NCBI GenBank assembly: GCA_025362325.1
Contig: JANYGO010000266.1
Location: 1 to 50,575, forward strand
Origin: Cyanobacteriota bacterium
GTDB lineage: Bacteria > Cyanobacteriota > Cyanobacteriia > Cyanobacteriales > Microcoleaceae
Length of the DNA stretch: 50,575 nt
Reading direction: 5' to 3'
Below, one piece after another: positions 36,033-44,436 of the stretch. The notes under the pieces were generated by a model. The model was not told where the DNA came from, searched no databases, and saw nothing but the letters and a program-made list of their open reading frames with translations. The first letter of the stretch is position 1. Every line of letters starts with the position of its first letter. Both the position numbers and the translations under genes were made by a program.

Positions 36033-37367
36033 GTGGCTACAGAATTCACTAAAAACAGCGGCAGCACTCTCAGTCTGCTGCTGTTAGTGCTGCCGCTGAA
36101 TGTCGCTTTAACGACGATCGCCCTGCTGGCGGCAATTTTAGTTAAACCGTTTCAGTCTAGGACAGTCGCCGCCAATCCCAAAACGATTTTGGTCAGCGGT
36201 GGTAAGATGACTAAGGCGTTGCAGTTAGCTCGATCGTTCGATCGGGCGGGTCATCGGGTAATATTGGTCGAAGCACAGAAATACTGGTTAACCGGGCATC
36301 GATTTTCTTGGGCAGTCGATCGCTTTTATACAGTACCAAATCCTCAATCGCCTGACTACATTAATGCACTCTTAGAAATTGTGCAAAAAGAAGGGGTAGA
36401 TGTTTACGTACTTGTTTGCAGTCCAGTTGCTAGTTATTACGATGCTTTAGCTAAACAGGCACTTTCGCCTCACTGCGAAATCATGCACGTCGAACCAGAA
36501 ATGGTTCAGCAATTAGGTGATAAATATCAGTTTTCCGCAGTCGCAACATCATTAGGTCTTGCTGTACCTGAGTCCTACTGCATCACCCAGCCACAGCAGG
36601 TGCTTGATTTTGATTGTTCTGGGCAAAAGCGCCAATACATTCTCAAGAGCATTCCCTACGACTCTGTGCGGCGGTTAGACTTGACTAAACTACCGTGCAA
36701 TACACCCGCAGAGACAGCGGCATTTGTCAAGGATTTGCCGATTTCTGAGCGCAATCCTGGGATTGTGCAAGCGTTTATTCCCGGACAAGAATACTGCACC
36801 CACAGCACTGTGCGCGATGGGGAACTGCGGCTGCATTGTTGCTGCAAGTCGTCAGCATTTCAGATTAATTATGAAATGGTAGATCATCCAGAAATCGAAG
36901 CATGGGTGAGACGGTTTGTGGCTGGTTTGAATTTAACTGGGCAAGTTTCCTTTGATTTCATTCAGGCCAATGATGATGGACGCATTTATGCGATCGAGTG
37001 CAACCCTCGCACTCATTCAGCCATTACCATGTTTTACAACAATCCTGATGTGGCAAAAGCTTATTTAGAAACTGAGCTTTTGTCTGATGTCATCCAACCA
37101 CTGGAATCAACTCGTCCCACCTATTGGATTTACCATGAAATTTGGCGATTGGTGACGCATTTGTGGTCGCCTGTTGAGGTTTGGCGCAGGTTGCAAATCA
37201 TTGCTAGCGGCAAAGATGCCATTTTTGACTGGTCATATCCACTGCCGTTTTTGATGGTTCATCATGCACATATACCATGCCTGTTGCTAGGGAATTTGCG
37301 GCAGTTTAAGGGCTGGATTCGGATTGATTTTAATATTGGTAAGCTTGTCGAATTGGCGGGGGATTAA
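36033..37367 (+). CDS. mysC: Mycosporine-glycine synthase, ATP-grasp
   Basis: The 444-residue protein starts with GTG at 36033. It has an N-terminal hydrophobic segment (about 12-36) as in other MysC proteins, then ILVSGGKMTKALQLARSF, VILVEAQKYW, and the ATP-grasp core with YILKSIPYDSVRRL, GQEYCTHSTVRDGEL and AIECNPRTHSAITMF. It links glycine to 4-deoxygadusol to give mycosporine-glycine. The gene follows mysB after a repeat-rich gap and precedes mysD by two bases. Confidence 0.96.
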   Translation: MATEFTKNSGSTLSLLLLVLPLNVALTTIALLAAILVKPFQSRTVAANPKTILVSGGKMTKALQLARSFDRAGHRVILVEAQKYWLTGHRFSWAVDRFYTVPNPQSPDYINALLEIVQKEGVDVYVLVCSPVASYYDALAKQALSPHCEIMHVEPEMVQQLGDKYQFSAVATSLGLAVPESYCITQPQQVLDFDCSGQKRQYILKSIPYDSVRRLDLTKLPCNTPAETAAFVKDLPISERNPGIVQAFIPGQEYCTHSTVRDGELRLHCCCKSSAFQINYEMVDHPEIEAWVRRFVAGLNLTGQVSFDFIQANDDGRIYAIECNPRTHSAITMFYNNPDVAKAYLETELLSDVIQPLESTRPTYWIYHEIWRLVTHLWSPVEVWRRLQIIASGKDAIFDWSYPLPFLMVHHAHIPCLLLGNLRQFKGWIRIDFNIGKLVELAGD

Positions 37368-37369
37368 TT

Positions 37370-38401
37370 ATGTCGGTATTGCGTGTTTTGCATTTAGTGG
37401 GGTCTGCTGTTGACGAGTTTTACTTTGATTTGTCGCGCCTTTATGCCGAAAATTCTCTGGAATTTACCGCCAATCCAGCACTCTATGAATTTCATATTGC
37501 CTGCGTTTCGCCCGATGGCAAATGGCGGTTTCCAACATCTTTGAGTCGCGAGGATCTCGCCCAAGCCGATCCGATGTCCTTAGCTGAGGCAGTTCAGGTT
37601 TTGACAGCACTCAAGATTGATGTCATGTTACCACAGATGTTTTGCGTTCCAGGCATGACATACTATCGAGGTTTGTTTGATTTATTGAACATTCCCTACG
37701 TGGGAAATACTCCAGATTTGATGGCGCTGACTGCTAACAAAGTGAAAGCAAAAGCGGTGGTGGCGGCAGCAGGTGTAAGTGTACCCGAAGGAGAATTGCT
37801 TCGCCCGGGAGATACTCCCACAATTGCTACTCCCGCAGTGTTAAAACCTGTGGATGCAGATAATTCTTTGGGGGTAGTTTTGGTTAAAAATCCCTCTGAT
37901 TATGACTCTGCTTTGCAGACAGCATTTGGTTATTCAGACGAGGTATTGGTAGAGTCATTTATTGAACTCGGCAGAGAAGTCAGATGCGGTATCATTGTTC
38001 AGGATGGTGAGCTTGTGTGCTTACCGCTGGAAGAGTATCTTATGGACAAGGATGAGCGGCCGATTCGGAGTTATGAAGATAAGCTCAAACGAGATGAAAG
38101 TGGTGACTTAACTATGGTTGCTAAGGATAATAGCAAATCATGGATAGTCGATCCTAGTGACCCGATTACTGAGAGGGTTTGGGAGGCTGCTAAAAAATGT
38201 CATGTAGCTTTGGGCTGTCGGCATTACAGTCTGTTTGATTTCCGCATCGATCCTAGCGGGAAGCCTTGGTTTTTGGAAGCTGGATTATATTGTTCTTTTG
38301 CGCGGACGAGTGTGATTTCTGCGATGGCAAAAGCGTCGGGCACTTCTCTGGATACGCTTTTTCCGACAATGTTGAATAACGCGCTTTTAGAGAAACAATA
38401 A
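37370..38401 (+). CDS. mysD: MysD, D-Ala-D-Ala ligase-like mycosporine ligase
   Basis: The 343-residue protein has the D-Ala-D-Ala ligase fold used by MysD. AVLKPVDADNSLGVVLV (about 154-170) is the ATP-binding segment, VLVESFIELGREVRCGIIV follows, and SLFDFRIDPSGKPWFLEAG gives the metal-binding end. It adds a second amino acid, usually Ser, Thr or Gly, to mycosporine-glycine, giving imines such as shinorine or porphyra-334. The amino acid cannot be read from sequence. No mysE (NRPS-like) or mysH gene is nearby. Confidence 0.93.
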   Translation: MSVLRVLHLVGSAVDEFYFDLSRLYAENSLEFTANPALYEFHIACVSPDGKWRFPTSLSREDLAQADPMSLAEAVQVLTALKIDVMLPQMFCVPGMTYYRGLFDLLNIPYVGNTPDLMALTANKVKAKAVVAAAGVSVPEGELLRPGDTPTIATPAVLKPVDADNSLGVVLVKNPSDYDSALQTAFGYSDEVLVESFIELGREVRCGIIVQDGELVCLPLEEYLMDKDERPIRSYEDKLKRDESGDLTMVAKDNSKSWIVDPSDPITERVWEAAKKCHVALGCRHYSLFDFRIDPSGKPWFLEAGLYCSFARTSVISAMAKASGTSLDTLFPTMLNNALLEKQ

Positions 38402-38726
38402 TAGGGTTTGTGCGCTCCTCTTGGTTGGCTTATCCCCCTGAGTGGCGGGTTCACCAACCAGATCTAACTACTCCCTTCCCGGTAGAAGATTATCTAATTA
38501 TTGCTGATTCTTCCTTCGTGTCCTTCGCGTCTTCGCGGTTCAATAATACTAATTTTTTTGGCCCGAAAGAAGTATTGCCAACAATTTAGATAAACCCACC
38601 CCTATAGAAATTGCGCACCCAAGCAAAGAAACCGGGTTGTTTCAACTCACGGTAGAGAATCAATATTTATCGTAAAAAACAGTTTCTGTGTGCTTCACAA
38701 ACTAATTACCAATTACCAATTATTAT
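38402..38726. other. Intergenic after mysD
   Basis: No gene is seen. AAGAAACCGGGTTGTTTC (near 38625) is a copy of the AAACCCGGTTTCT family. CCTTCGTGTCCTTCGCGTCT near 38514 is a short imperfect repeat. The hen1 promoter should lie here. Confidence 0.5.
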
Positions 38727-40127
38727 ATGTTATTAACCATATCCACAACTCGCGTTCCTGCTACTGATTTGGGCTATTTGCTGCACAAACATCCCGATCG
38801 CATTCAATGCTTCCCCATGACTTTCGGACAAGCCAGCGTGTTTTATCCCGAAGCAAATGCAGACAAGTGCACGGCGGCTTTGCTGTTAGATGTCGATCCG
38901 GTGGCTTTGGTGCGGGGAAAGTCGAAATCGGGCGATCGCCCGCTCGAACAATACGTTAACGATCGCCCCTACGTAGCCTCATCCTTTCTCAGTGTCGCCC
39001 TCGCAAAAGTCTTCAGTACCGCCCTATCCGGGCGCTGTAAAGACCGCCCAGAACTCGCAGAAACGGCCATTCCGTTGACAGTTAGTCTGTCGGTTTTGCC
39101 CTGTCGCGGCGGCGAGAAATTCCTGCGCCAAATGTTTGAGCCGCTGGGCTATCAAGTCGCAGCAAAACCCCTGATTCTTGACGAGCAATTTCCCGAGTGG
39201 GGCGCGAGTCCTTACTTTGCTGTGGAACTGCAAAATACAATTCGTTTGGCGGATTTGTTGAGCCATCTTTACGTGCTAATTCCCGTGTTGGATGACGATA
39301 AACATTATTGGGTGGGCGATGATGAAATCGAGAAGTTATTGCGTCACGGCGAAGGTTGGTTGAACGCTCATCCCGCCCGCGAACAAATTGCCGATCGCTA
39401 TCTGAAACGCCAGCGCCGCTTAACGCGCCTTGCTGTGGCACAATTAACAGAAGAAGATCATACTGATCCCGAAAAAGTAGAAGTTGATCGTGCTTTAGAA
39501 GAGGAAGTTTTAGAACAGCGAATTAGCCTCAACGAACAGCGTTTAGAAGCTGTGATGGAGGTTTTAAAAGCCAGCGGTGCTCAGCGAGTGGTAGATTTGG
39601 GCTGCGGTGAGGGAAAACTGTTACGATTGCTTTTGGCTGAAAGTGCGATCGCCCAAATTACCGGAGTCGATGTGTCCTTTCGGGCTTTGGAAATTGCCAA
39701 GAAACGATTGCAGCTCGATCGCTTTTCTCCCGCACAGCAATCTCGCTTACAATTGATCCAAAGTTCGCTGATTTATCGGGACAGCCGCTTGACGGATTTT
39801 GACGCAGCAACGGCGATCGAAGTTATGGAACACTTGGATTTAGAACGGTTGGCTGCTTTTGAACGGGTTTTGTTTGAGTTTGTGCGGCCGAAATTTGCGA
39901 TCGTCACAACTCCCAACGTTGAGTACAATGTTCGGTTTGAAAACTTGCCGGCGGGGAAATTTCGCCACCGCGATCACCGTTTTGAGTGGACGCGCGCGGA
40001 GTTTCAGGCTTGGGCGCATGGGGTTGCTGAACGATTTGGTTTTGGGGTGGAGTTTCGATCCGTTGGATCGGAGGATTTAGAAGTTGGTTCGCCTACGCAA
40101 ATGGCAGTATTTGCCGAGTTAAAATAA
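38727..40127 (+). CDS. hen1: RNA 3'-terminal ribose 2'-O-methyltransferase Hen1
   Basis: The 466-residue protein is bacterial Hen1. The N-terminal domain (about 1-245; LLTISTTRVPATDLGYLLHK, RPYVASSFLSVALAKVFST) is the family-specific Hen1_N. The C-terminal SAM domain has VVDLGCGEGKLLRLL (about 289-303). The metal ligands are seen in AIEVMEHLD and in FRHRDHRFEW. Hen1 methylates the 2'-OH of the 3'-end of tRNA cut by ribotoxins, which blocks re-cleavage after Pnkp repair. Usually it is next to pnkp; here they are 0.5 kb apart. Confidence 0.95.
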   Translation: MLLTISTTRVPATDLGYLLHKHPDRIQCFPMTFGQASVFYPEANADKCTAALLLDVDPVALVRGKSKSGDRPLEQYVNDRPYVASSFLSVALAKVFSTALSGRCKDRPELAETAIPLTVSLSVLPCRGGEKFLRQMFEPLGYQVAAKPLILDEQFPEWGASPYFAVELQNTIRLADLLSHLYVLIPVLDDDKHYWVGDDEIEKLLRHGEGWLNAHPAREQIADRYLKRQRRLTRLAVAQLTEEDHTDPEKVEVDRALEEEVLEQRISLNEQRLEAVMEVLKASGAQRVVDLGCGEGKLLRLLLAESAIAQITGVDVSFRALEIAKKRLQLDRFSPAQQSRLQLIQSSLIYRDSRLTDFDAATAIEVMEHLDLERLAAFERVLFEFVRPKFAIVTTPNVEYNVRFENLPAGKFRHRDHRFEWTRAEFQAWAHGVAERFGFGVEFRSVGSEDLEVGSPTQMAVFAELK

Positions 40128-40191
40128 TATCGACAGACAGTCTGTTTGTGCTGAAAATCTAGTTATAGTTAGAAAAATGCAGGCTTCAGCT

Positions 40192-40452
40192 ATGAGTGAA
40201 TCCATCCAAACTCGCATCGTTAAAATTTGTAATTTTCAGAAAATTCGCATTCCCAAATCTTTGTTAGATCAGATTGGTATTTGCGAAGAAGTAGAAATCA
40301 AAGTTGAGGGCGATCGGATTGTCATTCGTGCAGCGCTAAAACCGCGATCGGGTTGGGATGAAGCGTTCGCAAAAATGACCGAGCAACATGATGATGTCCT
40401 GCTGGATAATTTCACGACTACTGAGTGGGAGGAGCTTGAGTGGGAATGGTAG
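40192..40452 (+). CDS. AbrB/MazE-like antitoxin-type DNA-binding protein
   Basis: From ATG 40192 the protein has 86 residues; ATG 40177 is also in frame, but an AGG lies 8 bases before 40192. Residues about 4-48 ([32 protein letters not shown]) form a swapped-hairpin AbrB/MazE domain. The acidic C-terminal tail (DEAFAKMTEQHDD, EWEELEW) is the usual toxin-binding part of a MazE-type antitoxin. No toxin gene follows; a structured repeat and pnkp do. It could be an orphan antitoxin or a local repressor. Confidence 0.85.
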   Translation: MSESIQTRIVKICNFQKIRIPKSLLDQIGICEEVEIKVEGDRIVIRAALKPRSGWDEAFAKMTEQHDDVLLDNFTTTEWEELEWEW

Positions 40453-40577
40453 TAACTGGTTCCCAGGCTGTGCCTGGGAACCCATGCCTAGAGGCTCTGC
40501 CTCGCTAGATTCCATGAAAATTAGACGAGGCAGAGCCTCTGAATCTGCGTTACTAGGCAGAGCCTAGTAACGAGTAA
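40453..40577 (+). repeat. Three-hairpin structured repeat, copy B
   Basis: This copy of the element at 33313-33435 starts one base after the AbrB-like stop. Stem 1 is GGTTCCCAGG/CCTGGGAACC, the middle stem is GAGGCTCTGCCTCG with CGAGGCAGAGCCTC, and stem 3 is CGTTACTAGG/CCTAGTAACG. Relative to copy A, pair 7 of stem 3 changes C-G to T-A and pair 8 changes G-T to A-T. It separates the AbrB-like gene from pnkp. Confidence 0.82.
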
Positions 40578-40599
40578 AAGAAATTACAATTATTAAACT

Positions 40600-43209
40600 A
40601 TGAAAATTACGATTCCCGAACTATCTTTAGTCCTGCTCATCGGTGCATCAGGTTCCGGCAAATCCACCTTTGCGCGCCAGCATTTCCAACCGACAGAAAT
40701 CATTTCATCCGATTACTGCCGCGGCCTGGTTTCCGATGACGAAAATAATCAAGCGGCTACCGCTGATGCTTTTGAAGTGCTGCATTTTATCGCTGCTAAA
40801 CGCCTTGCAGCAGGTAAATTAACTGTTATCGACGCGACAAATGTTCAGCCGGAAAGCCGCAAACCTTTGTTAGAATTGGCTCGAAAATACCATTGCATTT
40901 CGGCTGCAATTGTGCTAGATTTACCCGAAAAATTGTGTGCCGATCGCAATCAACAACGTCCAAACCGCAATTTTGGCAGTCACGTAGTTCGCCGCCATGT
41001 TCAAAATTTAAGACGATCGCTCCGCAATCTCGATCGCGAAGGCTTCCGCTACGTTCACGTACTCCGTTCCCCAGAGGACATCGCAGCAGCCCAAATCGAG
41101 AGACAACCGCTGTGGAACAACCGCAAACAGGACACAGGCCCCTTTGACATCATCGGCGACGTTCACGGATGCTGCGGCGAATTGTCACAATTGCTGCAAC
41201 AGTTGGGCTATCAAATTGTCCCAAACTCCAGCGCCTCCGGCTTTTGGGATTATCCCACCTACGCCCATCCAGAAGGGCGTAAAGCCGTGTTTTTGGGCGA
41301 TTTGGTCGATCGAGGCCCGCGCATTCTCGACACGCTCAAACTCGTCCGCAACATGGTAGCAGCATCAACCGCTTTGTGCGTCCCCGGAAATCACGACATC
41401 AAACTGCTGCGAAAACTCAGCGGCAAAAATGTCAAAATCAACCACGGACTCGAACAAACCTTAGCAGAAATTGCAGCTTTACCCGATGAATTGCGCGAAT
41501 CAGCAGTTAGCGAAATTAGCCAATTTCTAGATAGTTTAATCGGGCATTACGTCCTCGACGGTGGCAAATTAGTCGTCGCCCACGCCGGAATGAAAGCAGA
41601 ATTTCAGGGACGCGCATCGGGGAGAATTCGAGATTTTGCCTTGTACGGAGAAACCACAGGCGAAATCGATGAATTCGGCTTACCCGTCCGCTACAATTGG
41701 GCCGCCGAATATCGAGGTCAAGCTGCTGTTGTTTACGGACATACCCCCGTTCCCGAAACAGAATGGTTGAACAATACTGTAGATATTGATACGGGCTGCG
41801 TTTTTGGCGGCAAGCTAACAGCTTTGCGGTATCCCGAAAGAGAATTTGTCAGCGTTTCTGCTGCGATGATTTACTGCGAACCTGCCAAACCGATCGCCTT
41901 TCAATCAATTTCAACTCCACTTGACAGTTTTGACGCACCGAATCTCACCGCCCAACAGCAGTTTGACGACGTGCTGGATATTTCCGACGTACTCGGAAAA
42001 CGGATGATTTCAACAAGGCTGCAACGTAACATAACAATTCGAGAAGAAAATGCGATCGCCGCCCTGGAAGTAATGAGCAGATTTGCCGCCAATCCCCAAT
42101 GGCTGATTTACTTACCGCCCACCATGTCCCCCGCTGCAACTTCCAAAGAACCCGGACTTTTAGAACATCCAGCCGAAGCATTTAACTACTACCAACAGCA
42201 GGGCGTATCGACAGTTGTGTGCGAAGAAAAGCACATGGGTTCTCGTGCAGTTGTAATTGTTTGCCGCGACGAATCGGCTGCTAAACTGCGCTTTGGGATT
42301 CTCAACAACAGCATTGGTATTTGCTACACTCGTACAGGTCGGCATTTTTTCGACAATTCCACCTTAGAAACCGAGTTTTTGACGCGGGTAAATCGCGCTC
42401 TTTCTGCTAGCAATTTTTGGGATAAATTTCAAACAAATTGGGTTTGTTTGGACTGCGAATTAATGCCTTGGTCTGCCAAAGCTCAAGGTTTATTGCAAGA
42501 ACAATACGCCGCTGTAGGAACAGCATCCCGTCACGGGTTTGCGGAGGCGATTAAGAATTTAGAACAGGCGAAACAGCGGGGAGTTGAAGTTGATTCTGTG
42601 TTGGCTAGCTACCGGGAACGAGCTGATTTAGCCGATCGCTACATTCATGCCTACCAGCGCTACTGCTGGCCCGTGCAATCCATATCCGACCTCAAGTTAG
42701 CGCCTTTTCACATCTTGGCAACCGAGGGAACAGTTCATACTGACAAAAATCACTGCTGGCACATGGCACAGATTGCAGAAATTTGTCAAGCTGACCCGGA
42801 ATTGCTGTTAGCTACTGAATATAAAGTAGTTAAAATTGCCGATTTAGACAGCCAAGTGGCGGGGATTGAATGGTGGGAAAAACTGACTGATGCGGGAGGA
42901 GAAGGTATGGTTGTCAAACCGATGGAGTTTACTGTAAAAAATAACAAAGGACTGGTGCAGCCTGCGGTAAAATGTCGCGGGAAAGAGTATTTGCGGATTA
43001 TTTACGGTTTGGAATATTCTTTGCCGGAACATTTAGAAAAATTGCGATCGCGCGGGCTTTCCGGGAAGCGTTCTTTAGCTTTGCGAGAGTTTGCTCTCGG
43101 TGTAGAATCATTGGAGAGATTTGTGGCGGGCGCTCCTTTGAGACAAGTTCACGAGTGCGTTTTTGGAGTTTTAGCGATGGAAAGCGAACCAGTCGATCCG
43201 AGGCTGTAA
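40600..43209 (+). CDS. pnkp: Polynucleotide kinase-phosphatase-ligase
   Basis: The 869-residue protein has the three Pnkp modules. The N-terminal kinase (about 1-170) has the P-loop GASGSGKST (15-23). The central calcineurin-type phosphatase (about 180-440) has GDVHGCCGE, FLGDLVDRGPR, VPGNHDIKL and VYGHTPVPE. The C-terminal adenylyltransferase region has Lys544 in EEKHMGSRAV, then DCELMPW and GGEGMVVKP. It heals 5'-OH and 2',3'-cyclic-phosphate RNA ends and is activated by Hen1 to ligate. The gene has its own leader of 23 bases after the repeat. It is complete. Confidence 0.96.
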   Translation: MKITIPELSLVLLIGASGSGKSTFARQHFQPTEIISSDYCRGLVSDDENNQAATADAFEVLHFIAAKRLAAGKLTVIDATNVQPESRKPLLELARKYHCISAAIVLDLPEKLCADRNQQRPNRNFGSHVVRRHVQNLRRSLRNLDREGFRYVHVLRSPEDIAAAQIERQPLWNNRKQDTGPFDIIGDVHGCCGELSQLLQQLGYQIVPNSSASGFWDYPTYAHPEGRKAVFLGDLVDRGPRILDTLKLVRNMVAASTALCVPGNHDIKLLRKLSGKNVKINHGLEQTLAEIAALPDELRESAVSEISQFLDSLIGHYVLDGGKLVVAHAGMKAEFQGRASGRIRDFALYGETTGEIDEFGLPVRYNWAAEYRGQAAVVYGHTPVPETEWLNNTVDIDTGCVFGGKLTALRYPEREFVSVSAAMIYCEPAKPIAFQSISTPLDSFDAPNLTAQQQFDDVLDISDVLGKRMISTRLQRNITIREENAIAALEVMSRFAANPQWLIYLPPTMSPAATSKEPGLLEHPAEAFNYYQQQGVSTVVCEEKHMGSRAVVIVCRDESAAKLRFGILNNSIGICYTRTGRHFFDNSTLETEFLTRVNRALSASNFWDKFQTNWVCLDCELMPWSAKAQGLLQEQYAAVGTASRHGFAEAIKNLEQAKQRGVEVDSVLASYRERADLADRYIHAYQRYCWPVQSISDLKLAPFHILATEGTVHTDKNHCWHMAQIAEICQADPELLLATEYKVVKIADLDSQVAGIEWWEKLTDAGGEGMVVKPMEFTVKNNKGLVQPAVKCRGKEYLRIIYGLEYSLPEHLEKLRSRGLSGKRSLALREFALGVESLERFVAGAPLRQVHECVFGVLAMESEPVDPRL

Positions 43210-43332
43210 TATCGTTAACCTTTGCATCGGTATTGTACAATGTTAAATTTTGTAGGGGCGGGTTCACCAACAATAATTGCCCATAATTTACAATCTCATA
43301 AACCCGCCCCCGCCCATACTTTTATCGCACGC

Positions 43333-44157
43333 TTATTCATTTCCTCCTACTAATCGCTCAACTTCCGATGTCGATAAATTCATCATTTGTGCAACTTGCT
43401 CTAAATTCATTCCTGAAGTTAACAGTTGAGAAACGAGCGATCGCAAGGCTGATTCCGCCACCAGTCGTCCTTGTTGTTCGGCCAGTCGTCCTTGTTGTTC
43501 GGCTAGCCGTCCTTGTTGTTCGGCTAGCCGTGCTGATTGTTCGGCCAGCCGTGCTTCTTCAGATTGCTGGTAAGTCTTCAGAAATTCCCCTGTCTGAGGA
43601 TTTCTCAATCTCAATTCTCCAGAGATGATGTGCAATTCCAGTCCCAATACTTCACTGTATAGCCACAGCGTATCGAAGGCGATTTTATTGAGGGGAATTT
43701 GCTCATATCGATTGTTAACTAAACGCACTCCTTGCAGTATCGGATTCAGATAATCCCCAGACGGATCGTACTGAAAATATTCCTTTACTCCCAAACTTCG
43801 ATAGGTTTCTGGTTTGGTTTCTTGGTCTACATCTTGAGTTGTTTCCGAGGTTATTTCCAAGACAAACTGCGGGGCTATCCCTGCTTCTTTCCAGATTTTG
43901 TAGTTATCTCTTTGGCGTTTTTTGACTCCAAATACTACATAAATATCGGGAGCAACTACTGCTGATTTGTTGCCTTCTTCATAATAAACGAAAGAATTTG
44001 CTGACACGTAGACATCCCATCGCTTGTGAAAGTGTAGCTTCAGGGCTTCCACGCCGTAAGTCATGTAGTCGCGCGTGATGTCACTTTCAGCCATCGGTTC
44101 TCCATCGCTGCTGGGATATTGGATTTCTTCTTGTTCGATAGAAGTTAAAACTGTCAC
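43333..44157 (-). CDS. Uma2 family protein with heptad-repeat tail
   Basis: The 274-residue protein has the Uma2 core in residues about 1-190: VVAPDIYVVFG, FVLEITSETTQDVDQETKPE and VKEYFQYDP. The site Asp, Glu and Lys are kept, in the longer form of the family. Residues about 205-245 are LAEQ(S/Q)(A/G)R repeated five times, from a 21-bp tandem repeat. The end (LRSLVSQLLTSGMNLEQVAQ) is the short C-terminal helical motif often found in this subgroup. The repeated stretch should form a coiled coil and may drive multimerisation. Confidence 0.85.
   Translation of the reverse strand: MTVLTSIEQEEIQYPSSDGEPMAESDITRDYMTYGVEALKLHFHKRWDVYVSANSFVYYEEGNKSAVVAPDIYVVFGVKKRQRDNYKIWKEAGIAPQFVLEITSETTQDVDQETKPETYRSLGVKEYFQYDPSGDYLNPILQGVRLVNNRYEQIPLNKIAFDTLWLYSEVLGLELHIISGELRLRNPQTGEFLKTYQQSEEARLAEQSARLAEQQGRLAEQQGRLAEQQGRLVAESALRSLVSQLLTSGMNLEQVAQMMNLSTSEVERLVGGNE
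43462..43560 (-). repeat. Tandem 21-bp coding repeats
   Basis: A 21-base unit (CAGTCGTCCTTGTTGTTCGG plus C on the plus strand) occurs four times with few changes, then a partial fifth. It encodes the seven-residue units of the Uma2 tail. Such in-frame tandem repeats can gain or lose copies without frame loss. Confidence 0.85.
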
Positions 44158-44396
44158 AGTTTAATTCTCCTCAGTTATGACTAATTCGATTGTAGCACTT
44201 AAGTAATAATCAATAACCAACAACTAATACCTATTTTAAAAAGTCTTTCTACAGCGATATTATATAAATTATCGTTCATGCACGACCGCCCCTGCCGGAC
44301 ACGGCAGTGCCGTTTCCCTACAGACGATAGCTGATATTTTCACGAGTAGCACTAATTTTAATAATTGGTATAACAACTAACAACTAACAACTGACA

Positions 44397-44431
44397 AAAA
44401 ATGGCGTTTGTACTTGACAAACGCCATTTTA
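44397..44431 (-). terminator. Terminator of the TM-helix channel gene
   Basis: AAAATGGCGTTTGT and ACAAACGCCATTTT pair as a 14-15-bp perfect stem around a short loop. On the minus strand the stem is followed by a run of T. It lies 6 bases past the stop of the minus-strand gene at 44437. Confidence 0.85.
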
Positions 44432-44436
44432 TAGAG

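Noticed and set aside
38402-38726. Additional mys gene (mysE or mysH) after mysD
   Set aside because: No coding frame with such features; the region is intergenic repeat and then hen1.
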